Assembly: GCA_963422745.1 (NCBI GenBank) | Contig: OY730477.1 | Span: 1-64,000, forward strand | Origin: G963422745 sp963422745 | GTDB taxonomy: Bacteria > Actinomycetota > Acidimicrobiia > Acidimicrobiales > Aldehydirespiratoraceae | Direction of reading: 5' to 3' | Length of the DNA: 64,000 nt | Part shown: piece by piece, positions 45,084 to 53,890 of the stretch | Numbering within the stretch: the first letter of the stretch is position 1 | Layout of the letters: every line of letters starts with the position of its first letter | Notes under the pieces: model-generated | Told to the model about the DNA's origin: nothing | What the model saw: the letters and a program-made list of their open reading frames with translations, nothing else | Databases searched by the model: none | Position numbers and translations under genes: made by a program

Positions 45084-46066
45084 GCAACGACCTCGCGGAG
45101 ATGCTCGGCTGCTTCCTCACCCCGCACACCGAGTCCGGCGAGATCAACATAGACCCGGGGCCACGGGGCGACCCGTAGATCCCCCACACGGGTGGCCATC
45201 GTGTCGCTTGCGACAGTCGGGAAGCACTGCATCGTCAACCGACCACCCTCAATCGGCCTCAACCCGACCACCTCCGCGGCCTTGTGCAACCCAAACGCGT
45301 TCGACGCCTCGACGTAGACCACGCCACTCGCGACCTGTGTGAGCAGCGGTGCCATCGCGGCCGCGGCGACCGCCCCTGTTGCCGCCCATGACATGTCGTC
45401 GTCATCCCAGAGCTTGCCGACCCGAGCAACCTCAGCAACCACATCAGCACCAGGTGGGATACCCACGGTGATCGACGACTTCGACCGAACCGTCGCGAGC
45501 GCAGCCTGATACGCGTCCAACAACGCATCAGCGTCTTCAAGGCGACGGCCCGAACGCGGACCCCGAGCCTGCTCGGTCTCCAACAACCCGAACTCGACCA
45601 GCGCCGCCAACGCGTTCGTCGCGGAGCCAACCGACAGCCCCGTCGCGTCCGCACACGCATGCACAGTCGGCCCAACCCCGCACAGCAAAGCCTCTGCAAC
45701 CGAGAACACCGAACCAACCCAACGCCGCGGAGACACATCGAGCCCAGACCCGACACCCGTACGCGAAACCAGAACCGCCCCAGCAGCGATCTCGGCTGCA
45801 CCGGTCTCGTCCACGAAACCAACACCCGCTTCGCGGAGTACCTCGACCGCACCCGGCGATAACACCCGCGCCACCGCAATTGTCGAGCGGTCTAGTTCGC
45901 CTTCCAGAAACCGGCGGGCGTCACGCAACTGACCCTCACCAATCCAATGCAAGGTGAGGCGTTGGCGGCCAATGGTAATCGTCGATCCATCGCGGCGGGC
46001 GCGAACCCTTACTTCGACACCAGCTGGTAACACTGCCAGCACCGCGGCAGAAGCCCGATCGCTCAC
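45080..46066 (-). CDS. AbiEi-like type IV antitoxin / transcriptional regulator
   Basis: 328 residues with a winged-helix centre (VFSVAEALLCGVGPTVHACADATGLSVGSATNALAALVEFGLLE) and a C-terminal region (VVYVEASNAFGLHKAAEVVGLRPIEGGRLTMQCFP, PWPRVYVDLAGLGVRGEEAAEHLREV) like AbiEi antitoxins paired with nucleotidyltransferases. It should repress the operon and counter the partner's activity. The AT-rich stretch upstream (46101-46116, TGATATATGTCA) is a near-palindrome and a plausible operator. Confidence 0.75.
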   Translation of the reverse strand: MSDRASAAVLAVLPAGVEVRVRARRDGSTITIGRQRLTLHWIGEGQLRDARRFLEGELDRSTIAVARVLSPGAVEVLREAGVGFVDETGAAEIAAGAVLVSRTGVGSGLDVSPRRWVGSVFSVAEALLCGVGPTVHACADATGLSVGSATNALAALVEFGLLETEQARGPRSGRRLEDADALLDAYQAALATVRSKSSITVGIPPGADVVAEVARVGKLWDDDDMSWAATGAVAAAAMAPLLTQVASGVVYVEASNAFGLHKAAEVVGLRPIEGGRLTMQCFPTVASDTMATRVGDLRVAPWPRVYVDLAGLGVRGEEAAEHLREVVA

Positions 46067-46553
46067 AACATCACAATTCCCACAGAACCCTCACCATACA
46101 CTGATATATGTCATCAGTTGAGATATAGGTAACCGAGGGCTGTAGCCGTCACGAACAGCGCCGCTAACGCTTTGTCACGGACGGTGACGAGGACTTCGTG
46201 GCGGGTTGCTTGTCTGAGTCTGTCGTAGAAGAACTGCTCCCCGCGCTCGTGGTTGGAGAGGCAACCGACCTGCTTCGTGAGCTTGCCCGCTGGGCGCTCC
46301 AAGAGCTGATCAAGTTCGAAGCTGTCACCGCATCGGTTGACGCATCACTACGGTCATCAGTCGAGAGTGTTCTCAACGAAGGCAGGCGATCTCGAAGTCG
46401 GGACCCCGAAGTTTCGCAAAGGCTCGTTCCTCCCGGAGATCCTTGACCCAAGACTGCGCATCGCAACAGCACTCGCAAGGCGCAACCGGAGTTGACGATC
46501 AAGCCGGTACGGGTGGGCAAGTGACTCGGGCGGGACGCGCTTGGTCGGAAGGA
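46067..46553. other. Spacer with putative AbiE operator and unassigned small frame
   Basis: The left end has the near-palindrome and an AT-rich promoter-like stretch. A plus-strand frame at 46198-46446 could encode 82 residues (helical, RELARWALQELIKFEAVTAS) ending SQRLVPPGDP within the second copy of the 55-bp repeat. I do not recognise it. Confidence 0.4.
46408..46462. repeat. 55-bp repeat, copy 2
   Basis: Direct repeat of 43296-43350 with four mismatches by eye. As in copy 1, it supplies the last ten codons of a plus-strand frame (SQRLVPPGDP) and lies next to a toxin-antitoxin locus. Confidence 0.9.
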
Positions 46554-48005
46554 TCAGGCGTAGCCCGGCGGAGTCATGTAGCCGCCGAGTTCACGCTCCA
46601 TGAAAGCCGCGAACGCAATCGACTCGTAGTCTCGGGCGTGCGCGGCGACGATTTGTAGTCCGCAAGGCAACCCGGATCTGGTCAATCCTGCCGGGGCGAC
46701 GGTGGCAGGCAGGTAGACACCGCAGGAAAATCCAGCCCAGAACAACTGATCCATCGTGGATTGGTCTTCACCATTGACGATGATGGTGCGATCGACGCGT
46801 TCACCGACCTGGTCGTGGGGATACGCCGCCGAGGCCGCAGCCGGGCAGAGCAGTAGGTCGTATCGACCGAAGAATTCGTCCCACGCCAAACGCATACGTT
46901 CCCGCTCGGTGTGGATGGCTGCCCATTCCCAGTGTGTCATGGTGATTGCCTTGGCGGCACGCGCCCGAAAATCCCGCTCGCCGGCGCTGTACCGCCCGGC
47001 GTCGTCCCTATGCGCTTCGAAGGCTCGCGGCGATAGTTCCGTGCCTGTGGCAGAACGCAGCAACGCAATGTACACCTCATGCGCCCGTTCAACATCAAAC
47101 TCAGGCCTGGCATCGAAGTCGATCTGCACACCAAGATCCGCTAACGCTTCCACAGCGGCCAACAAGCAGTCGGTGAGTTCGCGATCCTGCTTCACACAGG
47201 GGCTTTCGAGCATCACCGCCGCCTTCACTTGGTCGGGGCGCTCCCAGCGGGTTTCGGGAAGCTCCAAGCGCCACGCCCGAGCATCCAGCCCGGCGGCACC
47301 TGCCAGCACATCCAGGCCCAGTCGAAGGTCAACGGCGCTACGTGCCATCGGTCCCGCCACACCGATATCGAGACTCACCGGGGATCCGGGATTGCCGTGT
47401 CCCGCAGTAGGGACGAGTCCGTACGTCGGTTTGTGTCCGAACACACCGCAATAGTGCGCCGGGTTGCGGATCGATGCCCCTATGTCCGAGCCTAGTTCGA
47501 GCGCGGCTAGGCCTGCAGCCAAAGCGGCAGCGGACCCACCCGATGATCCACCAGGAATGAGCCGCGGATCCCATGGGTTGCGGGTCGTACCGTAGATCGA
47601 ATTGAACGTCTGCCAGTCGGCCATTGCGACCGGGAGGTTGGTCTTACCGTAGATAACCGCGCCGGTATCCAGCAAGCGCTGTACCGTCTCGTCGTTGCGT
47701 TTGGGCCTGTAGTTGAGCCGATGTGGGTGGCCCGACGTGGAAGGGGTGCCAACCCAGTCAAAGGATTCCTTGATCGTGATCGGCACACCGTGCAACATCC
47801 CCCAGGACTGCCCCGAGACCAACGCCTGATCAGCTTCGACGGCTCGTCGTCGGGCACCTTCAACTCGTTCAACGACAACGGCATTTATGATGGGATTGAA
47901 GCGTTCGTAACGATCAAGAACGGCGTCAAGCAGCTCAACTGCGGAGATGTCACCAGCGGCAATTGCCGCTGCCTGGGCTTGTGCGCTTCGAAGGGTGATG
48001 TCCAT
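46554..48005 (-). CDS. Amidase signature-family hydrolase
   Basis: 483 residues. The Ser-cisSer-Lys triad is visible: K79 (GVPITIKESF), S154 (PGGSSGGSAAALAAG) and S178 (GSDIGASIRNPAHYCGVFG). It hydrolyses an amide, possibly a small acyl or aryl amide. Its last about 58 codons are duplicated at 35078-35254. It follows the sulfurtransferase gene by nine bases and is likely co-transcribed with it. Confidence 0.93.
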   Translation of the reverse strand: MDITLRSAQAQAAAIAAGDISAVELLDAVLDRYERFNPIINAVVVERVEGARRRAVEADQALVSGQSWGMLHGVPITIKESFDWVGTPSTSGHPHRLNYRPKRNDETVQRLLDTGAVIYGKTNLPVAMADWQTFNSIYGTTRNPWDPRLIPGGSSGGSAAALAAGLAALELGSDIGASIRNPAHYCGVFGHKPTYGLVPTAGHGNPGSPVSLDIGVAGPMARSAVDLRLGLDVLAGAAGLDARAWRLELPETRWERPDQVKAAVMLESPCVKQDRELTDCLLAAVEALADLGVQIDFDARPEFDVERAHEVYIALLRSATGTELSPRAFEAHRDDAGRYSAGERDFRARAAKAITMTHWEWAAIHTERERMRLAWDEFFGRYDLLLCPAAASAAYPHDQVGERVDRTIIVNGEDQSTMDQLFWAGFSCGVYLPATVAPAGLTRSGLPCGLQIVAAHARDYESIAFAAFMERELGGYMTPPGYA

Positions 48006-48014
48006 CGTCTGTCG

Positions 48015-48911
48015 TCAATCGGTCTCGATGGGCAACGACTCATCGGCGCCCCACTCTGACCATGATCCCACATAGAGCTTGGCGTCGGGAAGTCCCGCTC
48101 TTCGCATAGACAACAGGTTGAGGCAGGCCGACACGCCGCTTCCGCAATAGGCCACGACTTCTGGACCTCGTTGGTCGGCGAGAGCACCGTCCCCCGCTGT
48201 ACAAGCCACCCCAGGCTCAGCGAAAGCAGTAACACCGAGGTCTGTGTAATGGGTCGCCAGATCCTCGGGTGATCGCAGTCGCCCATCGACGAGGTTGTCG
48301 ACGGCCGGTGCAGAAACGGCGCCCGGTATATGGCCGGGTCTCGCGTCAATGACGCTGCCTTGGGCGTATCGCTGCGCGGATCGTGCATCAAGGATCACCC
48401 GGTCCGAGCCAATTGCGCTGAGGATCTGGCTTTTGGTGATCACTCGTGAAGCAGGCCACGATCTCGGGGTGAACTTAGCGAGTCGGCGGGGTGACACCAC
48501 TGTCGTGGTCGGATAGGTCCAAGCATCGATTCCACCATCGAGCAATGCGACCCGGCCGCCGAGAACGTCCAACATCCACCACAGTCGCCCGGCGATCACC
48601 CCGCCTACGTCGTCATAGACAACCACCCGGGTCTCGTCGCCGATTCCCAGCCTGCTCATGGCAGCCGCGAAGTCAACGGGATCCGGCAGCGGGTGCCGAC
48701 CGCCTTGCAGCGAAGCTGGCGCAGCAAGATCGGTGTCGATATCGGCGAATACGGCCGTTGGGATATGACCGAATTCGTAGGCTGCACGGCCCGATCGACC
48801 GTCGAGATACCAACGACAGTCGACCAACGCGAGACCATCAGTTCCCAAGTTCGAGGACAACCATTCCACCGAGACAACGGGACCGAAATTGTTCGGCATC
48901 ACAAACCCCAC
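48015..48911 (-). CDS. Sulfurtransferase (two rhodanese domains, TST/MST-like)
   Basis: 298 residues (294 from the likelier ATG at 48899, MPNNFGPVV). Tandem rhodanese domains: the inactive N-terminal one (LVDCRWYLDGRSGRAAYEFGHIPTA) and the active C-terminal one with C256 in VVAYCGSGVSACLNLL. The CGSGV loop is closer to 3-mercaptopyruvate sulfurtransferases than to thiosulfate types. It transfers sulfane sulfur in the cytosol. Confidence 0.92.
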   Translation of the reverse strand: MGFVMPNNFGPVVSVEWLSSNLGTDGLALVDCRWYLDGRSGRAAYEFGHIPTAVFADIDTDLAAPASLQGGRHPLPDPVDFAAAMSRLGIGDETRVVVYDDVGGVIAGRLWWMLDVLGGRVALLDGGIDAWTYPTTTVVSPRRLAKFTPRSWPASRVITKSQILSAIGSDRVILDARSAQRYAQGSVIDARPGHIPGAVSAPAVDNLVDGRLRSPEDLATHYTDLGVTAFAEPGVACTAGDGALADQRGPEVVAYCGSGVSACLNLLSMRRAGLPDAKLYVGSWSEWGADESLPIETD

Positions 48912-49207
48912 CCGGAATACCTAAACACCATCACACCGACCCGACGACGCCACACAAAGATGACTCCATACAAACATGGCGGATCTGTACCAGCGGCGAC
49001 CGTTCGTTGGAGAAGCGGCGATTCGCGGGAACCGCCCATCGAGACGACCAGTGGACAAGACGACCAGTGGGCAAGCTCCAAATCCCATGCGTTCAGGAGC
49101 GAAACAGCAAGACCCGGAAATAGCAAGCCCATGGTCCGATCCCAAGCTTTTCTGCTGTTGCAACCAAGAAACTATCATTCTTCGCGCAAAAGTGGCAGGA
49201 TTGGAAG
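48912..49207. other. Spacer between the sulfurtransferase and acetyltransferase genes
   Basis: No gene recognised. Divergent promoters must lie here. A 16-17-base direct repeat (GACGACCAGTGGACAA / GACGACCAGTGGGCAA) lies at about 49031-49063. Confidence 0.5.
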
Positions 49208-49723
49208 GTGGACGCATTCTCCCTGCGTACCAAACGTCTCGTGCTCTATCCGCTCACCGCAGATGACATTGAGGAATCGGTCGCAGTGTATAGCGACGAG
49301 GCTGTTATGCAGTTCTTGGACGGTGGAACCCGTGATCGCCAGACGGCCACCCACATGATTCAAGCAAACGAACGATGTTGGAGCATTGACGGTTGGGGAA
49401 TTTGGGCGGTGCGCGACAGTAACACCAAGGCCTTCTTGGGGGAATGTGGCCTGAGTATGATCACGGACCTGCCAGGGGCTGAGGTCGAATTTGTCTGCAC
49501 ATTGACCCGCCAGAGCTGGGGCCGAGGCTACAGCACCGAAGCAGGACACGTCGTGCTCAATGACGCCTGGCGCCGATACTCAGGCGACCAGATCCATGCC
49601 GTAATTCTCCCAGGCAACACGCATGGCGCATCATTGTTGATCAGGCTCGGATTCCGCCGACTCGATGATCAACGCGTCGGCGGCATCACCCGACACGTCT
49701 GGGAGATGCAGCGACTGGGCTGA
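49208..49723 (+). CDS. GNAT N-acetyltransferase (RimJ/RimL type)
   Basis: 171 residues from GTG at 49208. Begins FSLRTKRLVLYPLTADDIEES, with the acetyl-CoA loop QSWGRGYSTEAGHVVL (Q/RxxGxG/A) and the C-terminal NTHGASLLIRLGFRR typical of RimJ/RimL. It acetylates an amino group on a protein or small molecule. It is a single gene facing right. Confidence 0.88.
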   Translation: MDAFSLRTKRLVLYPLTADDIEESVAVYSDEAVMQFLDGGTRDRQTATHMIQANERCWSIDGWGIWAVRDSNTKAFLGECGLSMITDLPGAEVEFVCTLTRQSWGRGYSTEAGHVVLNDAWRRYSGDQIHAVILPGNTHGASLLIRLGFRRLDDQRVGGITRHVWEMQRLG

Positions 49724-49803
49724 GGTACACCAGCACAAGTGCACCGTGCCCATCGAACCAAGAGTGCGACGACTCAGAGCCAGACGCTCCGGGTGTTACA
49801 ACG

Positions 49804-50442
49804 TCAGCTCCAGGACTCGGGACTCGCCGGATCGCCATACAGTTCAATATTGCCGTACGCAGGATCCGCAGTCACCGTGGCACCCATCGGCCAAAGACCG
49901 GCATCCGCGGCATCACTGTGACGAAGCCCGCCCGTACCCCATTGGACGAACCCGAAGACAGCGGCCGGATCATCACAACCCGCAGCACCGTACAAAGCCG
50001 CTTCCCCGCCATCAATCGCGATCCCACCCAATGTCACAGAAGGGATCTGTACCGAACCACCAACAGGAATCCGGCTCGCGTTCAGCACCGTTGAGAGGTC
50101 AACGTGGACGGCGTGCTGACACAACCACACGCCTTCAATTGAGGCGTCCGATTCACCGTTGTTGGTGATCCGAACGAATCCGTCCTCGCCGAACTGAACG
50201 AGATCTATCCGAACATCGGGTAAAGCGACCGCATCAACGGGGATGGTGTCGGTTGTGGGAACCAACGTGGATTCGGGCGCCGGTGTGGTAATCACCTCGG
50301 ACGGTTGCACGACAACTTCCCCAGAACCGGGATCTTTGCCGGTAACCGAACAAGCAATAGTGGTTGCGGCCGAAACAACCGAAACCAGCACTACACGCCC
50401 GAATAAGTCCTGCCCGCCGCTAGCCGTTAATCGGCCGATCAA
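49804..50442 (-). CDS. Lamin-tail-domain-like lipoprotein
   Basis: 212 residues: N-terminal hydrophobic segment with a lipobox-like TTIAC, a Thr/Pro/Val-rich linker, then a beta-sandwich of the lamin-tail type (VRIDLVQFGEDGFVRITNNGESDASIEGVWLCQHAVHVDL, VTLGGIAIDGGEAALYGAAG, VFGFVQWGTGG). It is probably membrane-anchored on the outside. Its ATG overlaps the UPF0182 stop by four bases, so the two are made together. Confidence 0.7.
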   Translation of the reverse strand: MIGRLTASGGQDLFGRVVLVSVVSAATTIACSVTGKDPGSGEVVVQPSEVITTPAPESTLVPTTDTIPVDAVALPDVRIDLVQFGEDGFVRITNNGESDASIEGVWLCQHAVHVDLSTVLNASRIPVGGSVQIPSVTLGGIAIDGGEAALYGAAGCDDPAAVFGFVQWGTGGLRHSDAADAGLWPMGATVTADPAYGNIELYGDPASPESWS

Positions 50443-53411
50443 CTTGATCCTGCACGCGACAGCAGGACTGAGATCTGGTCGAGGATTTCGGCGGCTGCCA
50501 CGCGGTCCGGTGGCGATTCGGCCAACGCCGCGTCCCTCGCTGCGAACAACGCCGCGATATCAACTAGAACCTGCTCAGCGCCAGCGGGTGGACCGCCAGG
50601 ATCTGATGGGTCCCTGTCAGCAGGGTCACTGCCGCCTTTCCCTTCTGTGGGGCTGCTGCGATCAACAGCGTAAGCGCTACCCAAGATGTCATCAAAGTTC
50701 TCGCCAGGGAAGAGTTGCGCCAACGCTTCGTTGAGATCTTCGCCTATTGCGATCTTCTCACCTTCGCCCACTGTGGCGATCACTGCCTCCAGGGTCGGCA
50801 CGGAGGACGTTCCCTCAGCAGCAACGTACAACGGTCGCACCCACAAGATCGAATCGGCGATAGGCAACAACAACAAGTTGCCGAATTCCACGGTTGATCC
50901 GCTGTCGTCAAGCAGTGTGAGACGACTTGAGATAGCTTCTTCTTGGGCGATGCTGGACGCAACCAGTACCGGACCGGGGGCGTCAGGCGACGTGATCTCA
51001 TAGGTGACGAGACGCGACGTGCCGTCTGTACGAGTCTCGCCTACGGTGAACGCCACCAATTCACGGCGGTCGTCGTTTTCGTCAAAGGGCACATAGCTGC
51101 GCAAGGTCACATAAGAGGCCTCATCTTCACCCGGCAGCTTCAACAGCGTGTAGTACGGGTCGATGCGTTGCTCACGATCGATCGCCAACCCGGTTTCCTC
51201 GTCAAGGAACGACTCGGTGGATCCGGTGACCACCCTGCGGCCGGGATCCTGGGCAACCGCCCAGCGCTCCGTGCCGATTACGAGGCTCTCGGGGTTTGAG
51301 ACTTGATAACGCGCCCACATGTTGGTCTGTACACGGAACAGATCCTGCGGGTACCGCAGGTTGTCTCGCAAGGCCTCGGGCATCTCCTCGAAGTCGCTGA
51401 ACAGGCCCGGGAAGGCGTCTCGCCAAGCGTCAACGATCGGATCATCCACCGGCATCACATAGAATTTCACGTCGCCGCTGTAGGCGTTGACGACGGCTTT
51501 TACGGAGTTTCGTACATAGTTGAACGGATCGCCACTGAGCCCGCTCTCATCAACCAGGCGTGAATTCTCGGCATGTTGGCTGTAGGGGTAGCGCTGCGAG
51601 GTCGTGTACGCGTCAATCACGTAGTGCACTGTGCCGTCAACCACCACGGGGTAGGCATCGGAGTCAAACCTGAGGAACGGAGCCAGCTTGCGTACACGAT
51701 CGTGGACGCCACGTATGTAGATCACCCGCGTGTCGCCACCAACAAAGTTAGAGATCAGCGGTTCAATCTGACCGAAGCGCATGGCGAACGCCGCACGCCG
51801 TAGCAGCGACCCCATAGCCACGCCACTATCTCCCTCATAGCGGGTGAGCACATCTTCGTTGGTGCCGCTGTCAACGTAGTCAATCTCATCAACGGACGTA
51901 CCGACAAGCGCATAGCCGGAGAGTCCCTCCCCGTAGTAGATCTGCGGTCGGGTAAGCCCGAGTTCAATTGACGGGTCCACCTCCACTGGCAGGCCGCCTG
52001 CCAAGAACGCTGGCCGGCCCTCTCCGGTGGTGGCATTGGCACGCGCCAAAGCGATGCCGTATCCGTGGGTAAGACGGACGTGTTCGCGTTCCCATGCCAG
52101 ATCTCCCAGGCTTAGTTCGCGTACCCCGAGTACTACCTGTGTGATCTGACCGTCGACTACGTAACGGTCGGTATCCAGCGAGATTTCCTTAGAGGTCAGC
52201 TTGACCGGACTGCCGTCGAAGCGGTAGAACTCGCGCTGGGCTTGAAAGCGCTCAAAGGTGGGGTGGGTGACCACGGGGTCCAGTACGCGGGCGTTACGAA
52301 TCGTGTCGGCGTGTTGGCGCACATCCTGCGCGGTGAGTTCCTTGGTGTAGTCAAAGGAGATCTCCGTGAGGTCCGCTCCGGGAACGAGCCCATAGGCGTC
52401 ACGGGTGGCATTTATGTTGCGCAGAGTGTACGGGGCTTCCCGGGCTGTCTCGTTGGGCTCTACCTGGAAGCGCTGGACGAAGGCCGGATACAGGCCACCC
52501 ATGGCGATGGCAGTAAACGACCACAAACCCACAGCAAGGATCGGCATGACCCAACCGCGAAGCCGCAGGTTGATTATCAAAAGCACCACTGCGCTCAACG
52601 AGATGGCTATCAGCAGGTGCGTTACAGGGAGTTGCGCGTTGACATCGGTATATAGCGCGCCGTCAACCACGCCACGGCGTGAAACCGTGAACTCAAACCG
52701 GGACAGCCAATAGTCGGCGGCCCTGATAATGGCAAGAATGGCGAGAATTGCGCTGAGGTGAACCTTGACGCTGGGGGTGACGCGTTCGGATCCTGCTGGC
52801 ACCGCGAAGCGGATGCCGCCGTTGAGGTAGTGGGTGATAGCAACCAGGACGAAAATGACGATGAACGCAGCGAACGCCCATCCGACCACGAAACTCAAGA
52901 AGGGCAGTTCGAATACGTAGAAGCCGATGTCGGTGTTGAACTGTGGGTCCTTGATGCCGAAATCCCGTCGATTGACGAACAGCAGCCATTCCTCCCAGTT
53001 GTTACTTACCCCACTGGCAGTGAAGACCGCGAAGATCCCCGAGATCAACACCCGGATCAGGCCGGTACGTCCCTCGGTGATGCGGTTGTACGCGCCGAGC
53101 AGTTCTTCTTCGGGGCCGGGAGGACGCGACGGTGGTGCGCAGCGGTCTGCTATCCACAGGTTCAACCAGGCGATCCCTAAGAACACTGCGAAGCAGATGA
53201 GCGTGAGTGCCACCTTGGCACCAAACACCTGCCGCCAGACGTCGGTACGGTCAAGGGAGTCGAACCAGAGGAAGTCGGTGTAGAACCCGGCCATCCCACG
53301 TAGCGACAATCCCAACACGAGCAGGCCCGCGACAACGACAGCAGCTAGGACTCGCATCCGAAGACGCCGGGAGGATGACCGGTCGGCAGGCAGATCTCGG
53401 GAACGTCGCAT
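50439..53411 (-). CDS. UPF0182-family (COG1615) large membrane protein
   Basis: 990 residues. The N-terminal about 310 hold seven or so membrane spans (first LAAVVVAGLLVLGLSLRGMAGFYTDFLWF); a large extracytoplasmic domain follows (YTLRNINATRDAYGL, AYSGDVKFYVMPVDDPIVDAWRDAFPGLF, LLLPIADSILWVRPLYV), ending in an acidic, proline-rich tail. The family is conserved in actinobacteria and cyanobacteria and has no established function. The length matches the family. Confidence 0.95.
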   Translation of the reverse strand: MRRSRDLPADRSSSRRLRMRVLAAVVVAGLLVLGLSLRGMAGFYTDFLWFDSLDRTDVWRQVFGAKVALTLICFAVFLGIAWLNLWIADRCAPPSRPPGPEEELLGAYNRITEGRTGLIRVLISGIFAVFTASGVSNNWEEWLLFVNRRDFGIKDPQFNTDIGFYVFELPFLSFVVGWAFAAFIVIFVLVAITHYLNGGIRFAVPAGSERVTPSVKVHLSAILAILAIIRAADYWLSRFEFTVSRRGVVDGALYTDVNAQLPVTHLLIAISLSAVVLLIINLRLRGWVMPILAVGLWSFTAIAMGGLYPAFVQRFQVEPNETAREAPYTLRNINATRDAYGLVPGADLTEISFDYTKELTAQDVRQHADTIRNARVLDPVVTHPTFERFQAQREFYRFDGSPVKLTSKEISLDTDRYVVDGQITQVVLGVRELSLGDLAWEREHVRLTHGYGIALARANATTGEGRPAFLAGGLPVEVDPSIELGLTRPQIYYGEGLSGYALVGTSVDEIDYVDSGTNEDVLTRYEGDSGVAMGSLLRRAAFAMRFGQIEPLISNFVGGDTRVIYIRGVHDRVRKLAPFLRFDSDAYPVVVDGTVHYVIDAYTTSQRYPYSQHAENSRLVDESGLSGDPFNYVRNSVKAVVNAYSGDVKFYVMPVDDPIVDAWRDAFPGLFSDFEEMPEALRDNLRYPQDLFRVQTNMWARYQVSNPESLVIGTERWAVAQDPGRRVVTGSTESFLDEETGLAIDREQRIDPYYTLLKLPGEDEASYVTLRSYVPFDENDDRRELVAFTVGETRTDGTSRLVTYEITSPDAPGPVLVASSIAQEEAISSRLTLLDDSGSTVEFGNLLLLPIADSILWVRPLYVAAEGTSSVPTLEAVIATVGEGEKIAIGEDLNEALAQLFPGENFDDILGSAYAVDRSSPTEGKGGSDPADRDPSDPGGPPAGAEQVLVDIAALFAARDAALAESPPDRVAAAEILDQISVLLSRAGSS

Positions 53412-53504
53412 CGGGCCAGAACTCTAGCGGCTTGGACCCAACCCGGTGCAGCACCGCCGACCGATATCAACAACAACGCACACCGCTGACGACCACCTGC
53501 GTCA

Positions 53505-53797
53505 CCAGTGCAACCCCACCAACCGATAACAACAACACACAACTAACTCGTCCCACACCGTGCAACCCAGTGCAACCCCACCAACCGATAACAACAACAC
53601 ACACAACTAACTCGTCCCACACCGTGCAACCCGGTGCAACCCACCAACCGGTGTTGGCGGTGACGTTCATAGGCGGTTGTTTCAGCACCGTAAAGCCAGT
53701 GCAACCCCACCGACCGGTGTTGTCGGTGACGCCGATCGGGTTGGCGTAGGAGGTCGCCACGCCAGTGCAACCCCACCAACCGGTGTTGGCGGTGACG
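53505..53797. repeat. Periodic 36-bp/30-bp repeat cluster (CRISPR-like spacing, five units)
   Basis: CCAGTGCAACCCCACCAACC (one unit with CCGGTGCAA-CCCACC) begins at 53505, 53567, 53631, 53696 and 53762. In the last three units the match continues through GGTGTTGGCGGTGACG to make a 35-36-base repeat, and the two sequences between them are both 30 bases and unrelated. The first two units instead share an AACAACAACACAC-type sequence and are nearly identical to each other. The repeat can fold (CCAAC...GTTGG). No cas gene lies within the window. No gene is seen between 53412 and 53890. Confidence 0.8.
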
Positions 53798-53890
53798 GGG
53801 CTCTATGTCAGGGGGTCAACAGGGGGTGTGAACTCTGGCCGGTGCAGTGCGGTCCGCGTCGGCCGCTGTGAACGTCGGGAGCTGGCACCG

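Larger units (their letters stand above)
35078..46728. mobile_element. Candidate genomic island bounded by direct repeats of the amidase 3' end
   Basis: The 11.6-kb interval between the two amidase 3'-end copies holds three toxin-antitoxin-type loci (one intact, one broken, one chimeric), many pseudogenes and a 55-bp repeat, whereas both flanks carry intact housekeeping-type genes. A short 3'-end copy at one edge with the intact gene at the other is the pattern left by site-specific integration into a gene end or by unequal duplication. No integrase, transposase or conjugation gene is visible, so the mechanism is open. Confidence 0.5.

Noticed and set aside
53467..53779. Minus-strand frames of 65-97 codons in the repeat cluster
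   Set aside because: They are open only because the repeats lack stops; sequence is low-complexity Gly/Cys/Val.
53505..53797. Calling this cluster a true CRISPR array
   Set aside because: Only three good repeats, no cas genes, and two units with near-identical intervening sequence. Kept as a repeat with CRISPR-like spacing.
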